DNA of 64,000 nucleotides from assembly GCA_043228905.1 (NCBI GenBank), contig JBHGNT010000013.1:4650001-4714000 (forward strand), written 5' to 3'. Of this stretch, positions 30,626 to 44,102 are shown in pieces; position 1 is the first letter of the stretch, and the number at the start of each line of letters is the position of its first letter. The position numbers and the translations under genes are program-made. Source of the stretch: Azolla caroliniana (Eukaryota > Polypodiophyta). The notes under the pieces were generated by a model. It ran no database searches. It was not told where the DNA came from and worked only from the letters and a program-made list of their open reading frames with translations.

Positions 30626-33600
30626 ATGACTAGGCCAACAGACGACCCGGTTACAGAGAGAGCACAAAGACTTGCTGAACGGAGACGGCGGCGAGAGGCT
30701 TTCCAGCAAGCAACGGAAGAAATCCGAACGGATCGATCATTTTCCAAAGTGATCCGGAAAGTGGCGGAGGAGTCGCTCCGTCTGCAACAAAACGCCTACC
30801 CGGATGAAGGAAGCAGCTTAAGCAGCCTCCAGGAAGCGGAAACCCTTCTCCAGGCCTTGGCCGGAAGAGACGGCGAATCCGAAGCATTTTCAGCGCTGGA
30901 ATCGGATTCGGAAGGGGGTTACAACGCGCATACGAACTATCGCAGCAATAACGACACCTAGGAGGACCAGAGGACGAGGAGTCGAATACTTTACCGACAC
31001 CGGAACCAGAGTTGGCAGACCGAGAACCTCCGGCACTCGTCGTGGAGCAACCTCCGGAGACGGAAGTACACCAGCAAAAACCTCCAACACCGGAAGTCGA
31101 GCCGACAACACCAAAGGAAGACCGACTAAGACCTAAGACGCCGACGGAACAACAGGAAAGACCACCGACACCGCCAGCCCGCGTACTGACACCGGATGAC
31201 GATATGCCGTTCCAGTACTCCAAGTATCGGGATGACCCAGACGCGGAGGCTCATGTTCATGCATTTAAACAAACATGGGAAGCAAACCATGTGTCACAAC
31301 GGTTAACCGCGACAGAAGAGGAACTATCTAAGATAGCCGAATTAGGCGTGACATTAGAAGGACCGGTCGCCAGATGGCACCAGACGCAGGATCGCAGCAT
31401 CATCACCACCTTTGCGGACCTGAAAGACAAATTCTTGCACTTCTTCCAGAAGGAGGTGGATCAGCGAGAAATGGTGGGCTTATTTTATACAATTCGGCAG
31501 GACCCCGGCGAGAGCATCCCATAGTTTGTCATCCGGTTTCAACGGATGCACAATCAACTTACCCGCGCACCTCCGGAGGAAGAAACGCAGGCTATATTTT
31601 TAGCCGCGCTCCGGGAACCTCTACGAACGGTTTGCACGGTCATCGACTTTCGCACAAGCACTGTCGACCAGGTCATCGACCGGGTTAGAGAAATGGAAAA
31701 AACGAGCTCTTGGCTAACAATGGGAGCCCTCCAACGAGCATTACCAACCGATGAGGATCTCCGTTTCCGGCAAGCAATCCAATGCACAACCTGCTTAAAT
31801 TCCAGACACTCGTCACTGGAGTGCACCATGCGGAAGCACTGCTTACTCTACCTATCTATGAGCCACACGATGGACCGGTGCGAATATAACTTATTGAATC
31901 GGCAAGCTCCACCAATCCGGCAAATCGAGCCACGTAGCAGCCGAGACGAAGAAGACGAATGCTAGCAACGAGAGGAGCGATATCGACCGGCACAAGATGT
32001 CTGGTACAACAATCGGCGAGACAACTACGACCGGTACAAGAGATACGACAAGTACCGAGATTACAATGGACGGTACGAGCATCACAACCGGGATCACTCC
32101 CCCGGGTATCACCAACGACGGGAAGATTACGGGAGGTATGACGACTAACCCCGAGAAGGGTACCGCAACAAAAATAACATTAATAAAAAACGGCATTTAA
32201 AAAACAAGAGCCACCCACGTGAACCGGAAAAAGGCACCTCAAGCAGCCAACCAGACCAGAGCCCCGCGGTTACCACAAGTCCTCCACTGGGTACAGGAAA
32301 CAATGCCGAATCCAGCAACACCCGGAAATCATATTGCTATTATTGCCGGCAGGAAGGACATTATAGTAATCAATGTCCGGCAAAGAGCTATGATAAGCGA
32401 CCGGCAATAAACATGGTAGTCGCCGAAGTCGCAGACCTCCAACAGGTCACCACAAGGTCGTAGGGGAAGACTACGGAATGGGAGACACAAGAGGCCATCC
32501 GGAAACAGGCAACGGAATGGGTGAAAAAGGCCAATGAGCGAAACGTAGCAGAACTCGCGCAACAGAAGGAGAACATCGAAGAGCTCGCAGGCGGCAGTCA
32601 GTTCGAAAACGCGACATGGAGGTATTGCAGGAATGCCAGATCACGCTGCCGTTAGGACGACTCTTGCAGCTAGTACCAAGATTCACAGAAGGACTCAAGG
32701 AAGGCATGACGACAAGCGGAACACCACCGGCTCCGGCATTCTTCTCAAATCCGGAGGAGGGACCGGCGGTGGTGGACACCAGCAGTCCGGCAATTACGGC
32801 CATTGTGAAAGGAAAGAACTCCCCGGCACGATAATAGACGAAGGCTCCGGTGTTAATGTAATAAGCCTCCGGACGTGCGATGCTCTTGAAATCCAAGAGT
32901 GGGAGCCATGTCCGTTCTGGCTCCGAATGGCGGACACAAGTTCAGTGCGGCCGACAAGTTTAATACGGAACTTAGAAGTAACCATCGGGGGCCACACATT
33001 CCGAATCTCAGCCGTAGTTCTCCAATTGCAGGCTGAAGGAGCGTACCCATTATTGTTGGGACGCCCTTGGTTAAAGACGACACATATCAAGCAGAACTGG
33101 GGGAGGAATATGATTACATTCCGGCGGGGAAAAGCGAAGGTACGGGTACCAACACAACCAAGGAAGGGCACCGGCAAGGATCTGACACCGTTATATGTGG
33201 AGTGTGTCAATATACTGGAAGGATTAGCAGACGAAGAAGATGAGAAGTACTTGCTAGAGAACCCGAAGATTGAACCCCTATTCGAAATTGACGTCGCGGA
33301 AGCGGTATCACCCTACTTACTGCAACCGGACGGAACCGAAACGGAACCGGATAAAGAAGCAATCCGGGAGTTACGGCATGCGCAGGAGGCATTGGAAAGG
33401 GAAATGGCCGTATCCCAGCGCGTAAAAACGTCCCAATTAGAAGAGGTAAATGTAGGAACGACGGAGGAGGCAAAACCGGTGCACATCGCCAAAGAAATGA
33501 ATGCAGAGAACAAAACGGCGATAATGACACTCCTCAACGAGTTTCGCGACGTCTTTGCCTGGTCGTACGAGGATATAAGAGGCCTAGATCCTCAGTTGTA

Positions 33601-36454
33601 TCAGCACCATATACATCTTAGCAAAGACGCCAAGCCGGTAGCACAGCGTCGGTACCGGATGAACCCAAACTACGCCGCCAAAGTCAAGGAGGAGATCGAC
33701 AAATTACTGAGGGTTGGTTTCATCCGTCCCGTAAAGAAATCTACATGGCTGAGCCTTATCGTAGTCGTACCGAAAAAGAACGGCAAAATTAGAGTTTGTG
33801 TCGACTAACGGAAGCTGAATGCGGCAACGGTAACGAATGCATTTCCACTTCCGTTTACGGATGGAGTGTTGGATGCCGTTGCCGGCCATGAAGTCTACAG
33901 TTTCTTAGACGGATTCAGCGGGTATAATCAGATCCAGATGCACCCTGAGGATCAAGAGAAAACGGCTTTCGTCACCGAATGGGGAGTGTTTGTTGCGGTG
34001 GTGATGATGTTCGGGCTAAAAACGGCACCAACAACATTCCAACGGATCATCATGGAGATCTTTGGCGAATACATACCGGCTTTTATGCAGGTGTTCCTTG
34101 ACGACTTCGCCGTCTATAGCAGAGAAGAAGATCATTTGCAGCATCTCAGACTATGTCTAGAGAAGTGTAGGGCGTACCAGCTAAGCCTGAACCCGGCTAA
34201 GTGTGTATTTGGAGTGTCCAATGGAACGCTACTAGGGCATATAGTGAGCAAGGAAGGCATTGTCGTAGATCCGGATAAAGTGAAAACAATCCGGGAAGCA
34301 CCGGCACCGGCAAAGGCAAAGGCATTGAGCCGTTTCCTAGGACAAATCTGCTGGCATAGCCGTATGCTCCGATATTTGGCAGACCTGGCTACACCTCGGC
34401 ATGCGGCAGTACACCGAACACCGTTCCAATGGACCGACATCTAAGACAAGGCGTACCGGGCACTAAAGTTGTTATTGTCACAAGCACCGGTAGTGCAGCC
34501 TCCGAATTGGAGTAAAGAGTTTCATGTGTTTGTGGACGCTTCCGATATCGCAATCGGCAGCGCGCTCATGCAGCTTACCGAGCCAAGCTGGTACCGGCCA
34601 GTGTACTATGCCAGCCGGAAGCTATCCCAAGCGGAACGAAATTATTCTACCACGGAAAGGGAAGCTTTAGGAATGATCTACAGTGTAACAAAATTCAGGC
34701 ATTATTTATTGGGAAGAAAGTTCTCCTTCCATGTAGATCATTCAACACTCCTCTACCTAGTATCCAAAGCGTCACTTACCGATAAGTTGGCCAGGTGGAC
34801 TTTGTTGTTGCAAGAGTTCGAATTCGAGATATTCCACCGACCCGACATACAGCATGCGGTAGCAGATTATCTAAGCCGGTTAGATTCCGGGGAGACAGGT
34901 GACGGAGTACCGGACGAGTTTCCGGATGCAGAGCTTTTTCGAGTCACCACGGAAATGGCAACAGATGAAACGGTGGCACAAGAAGATAAGTGGCTAACTA
35001 ATATGCACCAGTTTCTGAGTACCGGATTGCCTCCGGAGGAGCTGAACTAGGACGAGAGAAAACGCCTGGCGGTACAGAGCCGACACTTCTGTTTATTACA
35101 GGACACGCTATACCACAAAGGTGTGGACGGTATCTGGCAACCAGCAGTGCGCAGCGACGAGAAAGAGGTAATACTACGGGAGGCACACTGCGGAGTCGTC
35201 AGAGGCCATTATGCCGGAGATGCGACGGCAAGGAGAGTATGGCAAAGTGGCCTATGGTGGCCGACCACATTGAAGGATGCAGTTCGGTATGCGAGGGAGT
35301 GTGATCTATGCCAACGAATGGGTCAGCCAACGGAACAAGCTCGGATGCCACACCAGCCAGTCCTACCACTAGAACCATTCCAGAAATGGGGGTTGGATTT
35401 CGTCGGGCCATTTAAACCACCGGCAATGAGAACTGGCAACCGGTATGTGATCGTCGCGACGGATTACTGACTAAGTGGGTGGAAGTGAAAGCCCTACGAG
35501 ACAACACCACGACGTCAACGGCAAAATTCTTATATGAATGCATTTGGTGCCGGTACGGATGCCCATAGAGCTGATAAGTGACCAAGGAGGGCACTTTCTT
35601 GGACAGGTGGTAGAAAGTTTGACGACGTTCTATGTAGTAGTACATAAACGAAGCACACCGTACTATCTGCAAGCAAATGGGTTAGCTAAGTCGACGATCA
35701 AAACGCTCCAGAATATCCTCCGGAAGATCGTCAATGAAAATCAAACAGATTGGGACACAAAGCTGCACAGTGCGCTCTGGGCTTACCGGACAGCGTACGA
35801 AACAAGCATCCGGACAACACCGTTCCGGTTAGCATTCGGATTGGAGGCAATCATGCCGGTCGAGTTCCAGGTACCAAGCTTACGGATTCAGATTCGGGAA
35901 CGATTGAACGAAAGGAATCGGAGGCAATTCGGTTAAAGGCTCTGTGCAAACTGGAAGAACACCGACTGGCGAGCATTATACACTTGGAATTGGAACAATA
36001 GAGACGGAAAGCATTTGTAGATCGGCATCGGAAGGGAAACGAAAAGATGTTCAGGACCGGCAAGCCGGTACTCGTGTTCCAGACTCGGATGGGCAAAATG
36101 CCAAGTAAACTATGGTTTAGATGGACCAGACCATACTGGATCACACGCGAGTTCAAGGGGTCCTACCAATTGGGGACACTTGCTGGAGAAGTGCTGGGCA
36201 AATGGGTCAACGGATTTAGACTAAAACCATACAAAGGACCTATGCCTAAGAACCCATTTGAACGAAAGGCCGCCACCGAATCAGATGCCGGCAAGCCAAC
36301 CATAACGGCAACCGGTGAAGACGACGGCTACCACCAAGCCAGTAAGAAGGAGTATGAGCCGGCAACCGAGGAGAGCAGAACGGCGGCAAACCGTCAAGAG
36401 GCCGGCAAGTTGCACGCTTCGGGCAAAGGTCTGACGGGACCGGAGAAAAACTAA
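30626..36454 (+). pseudogene. Gypsy-D gag-pol, broken
   Basis: Gag starts at ATG 30626 (MTRPTDD). A one-base loss near 30959 creates TAG and shifts the frame. Gag then reads on through DDDMPFQYSKYRDD (31203) to a TAG at 31522 (CAG to TAG against Gypsy-I) and to 31965. Knuckle-like segments lie near 31785-31880 and 32335. Protease (IIDEGSGVNVISL, 32835), RT (33600-34440; a stop after RVCVD, and FLDDFAVYS near 34095), RNase H (34469-35050; VDASDIAIGSALM) and integrase (35123-36454; [27 protein letters not shown]) follow in separate pieces. In a functional relative these would be one polyprotein. Confidence 0.92.
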
Positions 36455-36587
36455 CCGTCAAGATCGTACCTCTGTTCGAGAAAAAAAAAAGAAGGTACAA
36501 GGAGCGAATCAAATAAATCATGGAAAGGAGTGGTGGAAACGGCCATGCACACAAGTAAAGAGGCACGTCAAAAAGGTACGAGGAGCT

Positions 36588-39500
36588 ATGAATAGGACAT
36601 TAAACCACCGCCACATGGCACGCAATGCTATTATAGTACACGACCTGCACATGCGGAGGCTCGAAAAAGGCGCCAAGATGCACAGAGAAAAACCCCCATG
36701 CATCGAGACCTTCTCCTATCACGAACCAAGGAGAACAGACGTAGAGCAACACGCGAAGATCAATCGTAGAGAGCTCGCACACAGAGAACCCCCTCCCTCA
36801 GAACTTTCTCTCTCACACTCTCCCCACCACCAAACCTCGCCAATGCTCTCCGACCTCGACGCAGAGATGGACTACCAAACGCTATCTGAAGCCGCCAAGA
36901 AATGGTTACGGCAGCACGGTCTGGAGGGTTTCTTAACGATCATGGAGGCGGCGCCACACAAGGAGGCCGAAAAGATTATAAAAGAAATCGACACAGAGGT
37001 GATCATGGAGGAAGCGATCCAAGCGTTAATAGGCCTTCCGGAGGGAGGTATCTACACGATCGACAATCCTACCTCCGAGCGACTCATCAAATATTTCGGT
37101 GAGTACTCACTAGCCAGCAAGGGCTACAGGACACAGGGCGGCGAAGATATGCTATTCCGTGAAATTGCCCGTGTGCTTCACGAGTTCGGCCACGTGTACC
37201 CTCGACCCCCCGTCATGCCTCAGAACTGAGCAGGCTTGATCATCGCAACGTACGAAGGGGTCAAGGTAGACTGGCCGGTGTTGATCGTCGGCGAGCTGTG
37301 TACGGCCATTCATATAGTAAGAGGAAAGGACGGCAAGGAAGGCCGGAAAATATGGCATGCGGTGACACAATGGCTCACCCTGTTGGCGCCACCGGTCCAG
37401 CCCGTCCAAACAAAGAAGCGGGGAAGAGCAATGGACGGCACCCCGAAACCTACTTCGAAATGGCAACAACTATTGGCCTCCAAGGCCACTAAGGGGAAGA
37501 CTGCCGAAGCAAAGAAGGCGGCGAAGGAGCGCGCCAACCGGAAGCTGCCGACGGATGCAAGTGAGGAGACACCGGCACGGCCCTTGAAGAGCCCACTACA
37601 CTGACCGGGGCAACAAGAAACGGACACCCTGGCGGCAAGAATGAATGTCGGGACTCAGGCGGAAGAAATGGAGGAAGAACCCACGGAGCACCTCCAGCGG
37701 CGGCCGGTGAAGAGCACCGTTGAATCAGCCAAGAAGCATTCGGACCCACAGAAGGATGGAACGCCCGCAACTCACGCTAAGCAACCCACACCAAGGGAGG
37801 CACCGGAACTGGTTCGGATGGAACCGGTCACAGAAGTCCCAACACAACAGGCAGCACCGGAACGGCAAAGTGGTCAGTTGGCAGAACCAGAAGCGCAGCT
37901 TGACGCAGAACGGCGGGACCTGCCACCGGCGAGTGAACCCATCAGCCAACTCTCCGTGCAAGCGCAACAACAGTGCACCGGCAGCCAATGGCTCCGGTGG
38001 ATAGGAGACCAAATTGCCGGAGTAGTCAGATGCATAGAGGCGGAGGAAAGAGCGCAAACGGAACGGTTGCTAGTCACAACCGATGAACTGGAGACGGCCC
38101 GGTCAAGGATCCGGTGCCTCGAACAAGACTGGGATCGGATCACTAGAGATATGGCCAAAATGGCCTTAACCGCAACGCAGATTCAAGCACCAGTGACTCC
38201 GGTTTATGTACAGAAGAATAAGACCCTGGAGACACAAACTGTCCCAAAGAAACATGCGACACAAGCCCAAGAGCTTGCGGAATTACGAGATGAGCTTGCC
38301 GCACAAGAAGCATTACGGAGCCGCAAACGCGACTTGAAGAAGGCAGCCGAAGAAGAATTAAGAAAGACTGCTGAGAACCTTCGTCATGTAGAGGAAAACC
38401 TGCGTAAAGGACATCATGCTTATGACCGGCTGAAGGAGGAAAAAGAGAAAGTGCTGCAGGAAAAAGACAAGTTGCGACGGATGGCGGAAACGGAAATCAA
38501 GCGGTTGAAGGAAGAGCTCCGGCAACAGAAGGACCGGGAGGACCGCGCGCACCGTTAGATCAACCAAAGGCGGAAGCAGAAGACCGATGATTTCGATCAT
38601 CTGCATCGGGACTACAAGCAGCTGGAGATGGAGCATCAACAACAACAGGAACGGATGGCCGAGCTCCGGCAAGAGGTTGATAGGGCCACAACGGCACTCG
38701 CCGAAGAACGAGCGGAAAGTTCCAAGCTATTGGAGGAAGCGGCGAATGACCGGATGGAGCTCCACAAACAAAACCATGAAGACAAGGAAAGAGCGTCAAT
38801 GGTACTACAGAGGTTGCAAACAACCTATCAAAATCAATTGTCGCATTATAAGGAGCAGGAGGCGGACATGGTTCGGATCATCAAGCAATTGAAAGAGGAG
38901 CGACAAGCCACAGAAAATAAATCACAGATGGCAGCTGAACGGATCCAGTGCATCCTCCAGTCATGGCTCACTAAGACCAAAAGCTTGATTGATGACAGCT
39001 CTGTGCATTGGTGGGCAAAATGGGCGCAGAATACGGCGGAACTCCAATTGCTTAGGGCGGACGTTGAAAACCGGCGAAAGGAGGGCGACGACTGCTATAT
39101 GCTAACCTGAGAGGACTTCACCACCATCAGGGATAAGCTGGCGGAAGATTTCACAGCCCTGGCGGATGAACAATTGGTGCAGGTCCGACAACTCGTAGCT
39201 CAACTGGACGATGATCGGCTGGAGGCACAAATCTAGTTCGAAAGCTATGAGCGGTCCCGGCTCCGGGAAGAAAAAGCGCGAAAGGCGGCAACGGTCAACC
39301 TTAGTGATGAGGGGGAGTTTGTTGGGAGACAGGTCCCTCCAGATGGGAAGGGAGAAGAACAGTGCTTATGAACAAACTCGGCCGAGGCTGATAGGCCAAG
39401 GCCGAAACCGGATAAAGAGTACCTGGCTACGGAGAGCCGGATGATATAGACCCGGTGAAGACCGGATGAAGAGTACCTGGCTACGGAGAGCCGGATGATA

Positions 39501-40426
39501 CAGACCCGGTGAAGACCGGATGAGGAGTACCCGGCTACGGAGAGCCGGATGGTACAAACCCGGTGAAGACCGGATGAGGAGTACCCAACTACGGAGAGCC
39601 GGATGGTACAGACCCGGTGAAGACCGGATGAGGAGTACCCGGCTACGGAGAGCCGGATGGTACAGACCCGGTGAAGACCGGAGTACCCGGCTACGGAGAG
39701 CCGGATGGTGCACACCCAGTGAGAAGTGCTCATCGGATGAAGAGACATATTCGTAAATATTTTTCTGAGAGCCTATCATGGCTATATTTGTAAATAGCCG
39801 AAAAGTCATATTAGTACAAATATGACTTAGGGCAAACTTTTAGATTGTAGTAGTTGTTATATTCCTATTGATGTAAGGATAGAGAGAGTGCATAACTGTA
39901 CGGAGAGTGAGAGAGAGAAAGAGGTCGCTGCCTCTGTTGTAACCGCCGCCTGTGGCGAAAATCTGTGAGCACGAGGTCGTTGCCTCAGTGAACTCACTGT
40001 TGTACATTCTTACATAGTGACAATTTGCAGCTTGTGGGCTGCCGTGGTTTTTTCCCCTAGTTTGGGGTTTTCCACGTAAACGTCCTGTGTACTCGTCTCT
40101 TCTTCGTGTCGTTCATTATTTCCCGTTTTCTGTGTATGATTCTAAGTTCGGTTGTGGCCGAGCGTTGCGTATAAGGAGCGTTGCAGTTCCCGTCAGAACC
40201 GTCGCCCGTGCAAAGACCGGAGGGGGAACAGGCCGCGGTCAGTCAGCCACAGACAACTCCGACGGAGGAACCAACAACGGAAACGCCGGTGCCAGAGCGA
40301 CAAACGGAGTAGCATCCACAGCCACAAACGAAACAACAACAGCAACCACTACAGCAACAACAGATTCCCAACGAGCCATTGGAAATTTTGGAGCAAAGCA
40401 TTCTGGACATTTTGGACGAAGCGTAA
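36588..40426 (+). pseudogene. Gypsy-D extra ORF downstream of integrase, broken
   Basis: Collinear with the 990-residue ORF of Gypsy-I: N-terminal region (36588-37229; QTLSEAAKKWLRQHGLEGFL, GYRTQGGEDMLFREIARVLHEFGHVYPRPP), basic linker (37236-37604), coiled coil (37641-38558 and 38628-39110), the conserved WWAKWAQNTAELQLLRADVENRR stretch near 39008-39085 in part, and the final SILDILDEA at about 40397-40423. Stops lie at 37227, 37601, 38556 and 39108. A copia LTR (39320-40195) is inserted near the C-terminus. Its conservation in an older copy shows that the ORF is not a recent acquisition. Confidence 0.85.
39311..40195 (+). repeat. Copia-B-family LTR inside the Gypsy-D extra ORF, with retained polypurine end
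   Basis: The LTR runs 39320-40195 (876 bp, TGTTGGGAGAC to TTCCCGTCA) with about six 54-bp units and the promoter hairpins. The nine bases before it, GGGGAGTTT (39311-39319), equal the last bases of the family's polypurine tract. The extra-ORF sequence continues on both sides (NLSDE to EP), and no target duplication is visible. Confidence 0.88.
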
Positions 40427-40480
40427 AAGGGTCGGATAGTGGGTTCGACGTACAAGGTACTATCCCACGGGCATGGCATG

Positions 40481-40942
40481 TGTTACCGGCCGGTAAGAAG
40501 GCTTAAGGAGGTCCAAACCAGAGTGTGAAAGGAATAGTTATTCGGGAACTGTTGTAATTAGTAGTCTTAATATATACATATTATTATATAAGAAGATGTG
40601 GACAGATGGACCGGATTCGGTATGCCGATCCAGATCCGGAACGATTCCGTAAAGTGCCGGTTGGCACCGTTTTATATTTCGCACCGGAGACCTATATAAA
40701 GGCCCGGTTACAATGTAATCAAGAGCGAATAATTAATAACACTTATTTGTCTTAATCTTCCAGTGTTGATTACCGTTCTATATTCATTGTTATATCTTAC
40801 GCGTGTTAATTACGGTTGGCTAAGTAATCGATTAAGGTCTAATTAAGCGTTGTGTCGTAAGTCATTCTGCCGTACCACCCTTTGGTGACGTGTCTTAAGT
40901 GGACACCCTGTGTTAGGCTGTTGTCCGGCCCTAGCGATAACA
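40481..40942 (+). repeat. Gypsy-D 3' LTR
   Basis: It starts TGTTACCGGCCGG and ends AGCGATAACA, followed by the duplication CAAGT at 40943-40947. No classical purine tract precedes it. The preceding bases (CCCACGGGCATGGCATG) are shared with Gypsy-I. Confidence 0.92.
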
Positions 40943-40947
40943 CAAGT

Positions 40948-42860
40948 ACGTTCTGCCACGAGGGTTTTCTTTGCAAATAAGTCTTTGTTTTGGTTTGACT
41001 TCAATAAATTCTCATCCCTTGCTCGACTCTGGAGCATCTACTTGCTTTATCGATCAATCATTTGTCTGTGCACATAATATCCCCACCGTCCGCACATTAC
41101 AACCCATATTTGTTGAAGCGATCGACGGTCGGTTTCTCTCTTCGAGGGCGGTTACCGAAGCCACTATCCCGTTGGTACTTCAAGTTGGGGTGCACCAGGA
41201 GAAACTCACGTTCTACCTCATCAAAACCCCCTAACATCCGATTGTGTTGGGGCTATCTTGGTTGGAGACACACAATCCGATGGTAGATTGGTGTAACCGC
41301 TCCATCACTTCTCCAGTAAGACCAATTCCTACTAGGTCACGACACTCTCTTGATTCCTTTGCGGTCGAGTCTGGTTTGGTCGCTACACTGGTTGTTGTGT
41401 CGGGGGACATCACCGTTCCTGTCAACAATTTTCCCGTCCGATATAGCAACATTTTTGACATCTTCGAAAAGTGGAATGCCGATCGTTTACCGGCTCATCG
41501 CCCCTATGATTGGCCAATCAAACTCCAAGCTGGCGAGCATCCTCCATTCAATCCCATCTATGGGTAATCTAAACCAGAATTTGAGGCTCTCTGCACATAT
41601 CTGGCTGAGAATCTCACGAAGGGCTTTATTCAACCCACCAAAAACCGGTCGGGGCATATCTTCTCCAAAATTGACCTTCGGGGTGCCTACAATTTGGTGC
41701 GCATCAAGCCTGGGGACGAGTGGAAAATGGTCTTCCGGACGCGATATGGACATTTCAAGTACAAAGTGATGCCATTCGGCCTTACCAATGCTCCGGCCAT
41801 CTTCAACACATGATGAACGATATTTTTTGAGAGTATCTCGATCATTTTGTGGTCATCTACCTTGACGACATCCTAGTTTTCTCTTCCAACTAGGAGGAGC
41901 ACACACGCCACGTCCGACCGGTTCTATCTTAATCACCTCCTTTACGTACCAGCTGGCACGTGTCATATCCGAGTACTACAAGCTTGCCACGATGATCCTC
42001 ATGTTGGACACTTTGGGGTTGCGAAAACGTTGGCGTTGTTGTCTCGGGGATTTTAGTGGCCCCAACCTTGGAAATTGGTCAAAGAATTTATCAAAAGTTG
42101 TGACGTCTGTGCTCACTCCAAAATGGCTCACCATTGTCCATACAGCCTTCTACACCCACTTCCAATTCCAGTCAACCTTGGGCATCTCTCGCCATGGACT
42201 TTTTTACCAACCTTCCTCGGGTTGGTGACCATGATACAGTGCTAGTGGTCGTCGATCAGTTTTTGAAGATGGCTCACTTTGTCCCATGTTTGGAAACCAT
42301 TTCAGGGGAGGAGATGGCTAACCTTTTTCTGAAAAATGTCATCCAATTACACGACTTCCCTAAGAATGTCACTTCTAGTCGAGGTCATCGATTTATCTCC
42401 CACTTCTGGCGCCGACTTCTATAGACATTCGGGACTTCTGTGAACTTGTATACCGCGCGCCACCCTCAAACTGATGGTCAAACCAAAAGAGTCAACCAAA
42501 TCCTCGAACAATACCTCCGGTGTATAGTCAGCTACCAACAAGATGATTGAGTGGACTTCCTTGCCATGGCGGAATTTTCCTACAATAATAATATCCATGC
42601 CTCAACTAAGGTTTCCCCATTCTTTGGAAACTATGATTTTCACCCTTGTTTCAGCACTTCCATTCCGGAGACTTCCATCAATCCGTTGGCTGAGAGGCAT
42701 GCCCATACCTTACAAGATGTCCATCATGTCCTCTCCCGTGAGCTCCGTGCCACTGCAAAATAATATAAAGCCCACACTGATTGACATCGCTTTGTCGCGC
42801 CGACCTTCGCAATCGATGACATGGTTTAGCTGCTATGTCACCACATTGCAACCACCCTTT
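40948..42860 (+). pseudogene. Gypsy-E protease, reverse transcriptase and integrase remnants
   Basis: Protease: PLLDSGASTCFIDQSF near 41023-41070 and VLGLSWLETHNPMVDW near 41243. [23 protein letters not shown] and [10 protein letters not shown], and YLDDILVFSS near 41858. Shortly after this the sequence jumps to integrase (DDPHVGHFGVAKTL near 41990), so the RT thumb and RNase H are deleted. The integrase core follows ([53 protein letters not shown]). Stops and frameshifts occur at many points. Confidence 0.85.
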
Positions 42861-43674
42861 GTCGTGAAGGATTTGCTTCACGATATAAAAATAAACTTGA
42901 ATATTGTATTAAGTAACATTTGAGAGACTTGAACCCATAACCTCACACACCAAGGACGAAGCATATACCATTAGGATAAGTTATTTTCTATAATTATATT
43001 TTTATCATACTTATGACATGTTTCTTCATACATTAGAGCTTAGATGAGCATGATGGCTATCATGCATCACATGTAAAGCATGTGCGCCAAATGGCGATCA
43101 TGCATCACATGCATCACATGCATTACATGCATGCCATGCACCCCCATATCATCATATGCATGAGAGAACCTATAAAGAGAGGCAAGGAATTAAGGGATGA
43201 AGAGGGGGAAAATAGGGTAATCAATCAAGAGAGAGTGAGAAAATAATACAATCAAGTAAAGAAGACTAGCTCATTGGGTGGAGAACCTCTCGTTTCGAAG
43301 TTGATGTCGTGGGTTCAAATCAAGGGTCGGTAGAGAATGTGTTCAGTTTGCGATCAAGGATTGTAAAGTTGGTAAAATATTATATTTTTAATATACATCA
43401 TGTTTATATCATATACTCTTGTTCCTTGATTCATACTTTGTCTCAATCTTCCTTCTTAAATCATATTTTGTGTCTATCTTGCTTCTTGAATCATATATTG
43501 TCTCTATCTTCTATCTATTCTCGTCTCTCTCTCTCTCACACACACACATTACTTGTAACTCTTCGTCTTACTATCCTTAACCATTCTATCATCACCATAC
43601 AAGCCTTATTAAAAGTTAAGTTCCTTCAACTCCCCTTAACCTTAGTCCCCGCGACTTCGCCGCACGAACCACAA
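42861..43674. other. Insertion in Gypsy-E integrase carrying two tRNA-like segments
   Basis: The integrase tail is split between HHIATT (left) and RPCAKLDYKKL (right). The flanks AACCACCC (42852-42859 region) and AACTACCC (43670 region) may be an 8-bp duplication with one mismatch. Inside are a minus-strand tRNA-like segment at about 42925-42985 (GGGTTCAAGTCTC), a plus-strand one at 43265-43325 (TAGCTCATTGGG, GGGTTCAAATC), ATGCATCACATG repeats (43060-43145), and three repeats of about 30 bp (CTTCTTGAATCATAT..TGTCTCTAT type) at 43420-43515. No gene is seen. Confidence 0.5.
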
Positions 43675-44090
43675 CTACCCCGACACCGTCCCTGCGCGAA
43701 GCTCGACTACAAAAAGCTACGCCCCTTCCGTATCCTCGAGCGCGTTAACCTAGTCGCCTTCTGGTTAGTGCTTCCCCCCACATTTTGGCTTCACAATGTT
43801 TTCCATGTCTCTCTCCTCGAACCCTACCACCCTTCTTGCATTCCGGGACGACAACCTCTACCGCCGCCGCCCGTGGAATTATCGACAAGTGAGAAGTACG
43901 AGGTTGACCAGATCCTCGACTCCCGCTTGCGTCGCCGAAGACTTCAATACTTGGTCTTATAGAAAGGTTACCCTATTTCAGACGCCACATGGGAACCTGT
44001 TACACATTTACAAAATGCACTAGAGGCAATTCACGCTTTTCATCAACAATACCCTCATAAACCGGTCGTGGGTGTTTGGAGGCGGCCTTA
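43675..44090 (+). pseudogene. Gypsy-E integrase C-terminus and chromodomain
   Basis: It reads LDYKKLRPFRILERVN, FHVSLLEPYHPS and then a chromodomain, YEVDQILDSRLRRRRLQYLVL, a TAG where tryptophan or another residue of the LVxWKGY motif belongs, and WEPVTHLQNALEAIHAF after a possible frame continuation. Chromodomains of this class direct integration to heterochromatin. The stop makes this copy defective. Confidence 0.83.
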
Positions 44091-44102
44091 GAGGGAGGAT
44101 AA

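Larger units (their letters stand above)
30105..40942 (+). mobile_element. Gypsy-D: older relative of Gypsy-I with an extra 3' ORF, inactivated
   Basis: LTRs at 30105-30570 and 40481-40942, flanked by the 5-bp duplication CAAGT (30100-30104 and 40943-40947) inside Gypsy-E. The internal order is gag, protease, RT, RNase H, integrase and then a long coiled-coil ORF, the same as in Gypsy-I. About 20 substitutions separate the two LTRs over about 460 bp (4.3%), which at 1.3e-8 per site per year suggests about 1.7 million years. Many stops are present, and a copia LTR interrupts the extra ORF. Confidence 0.94.
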
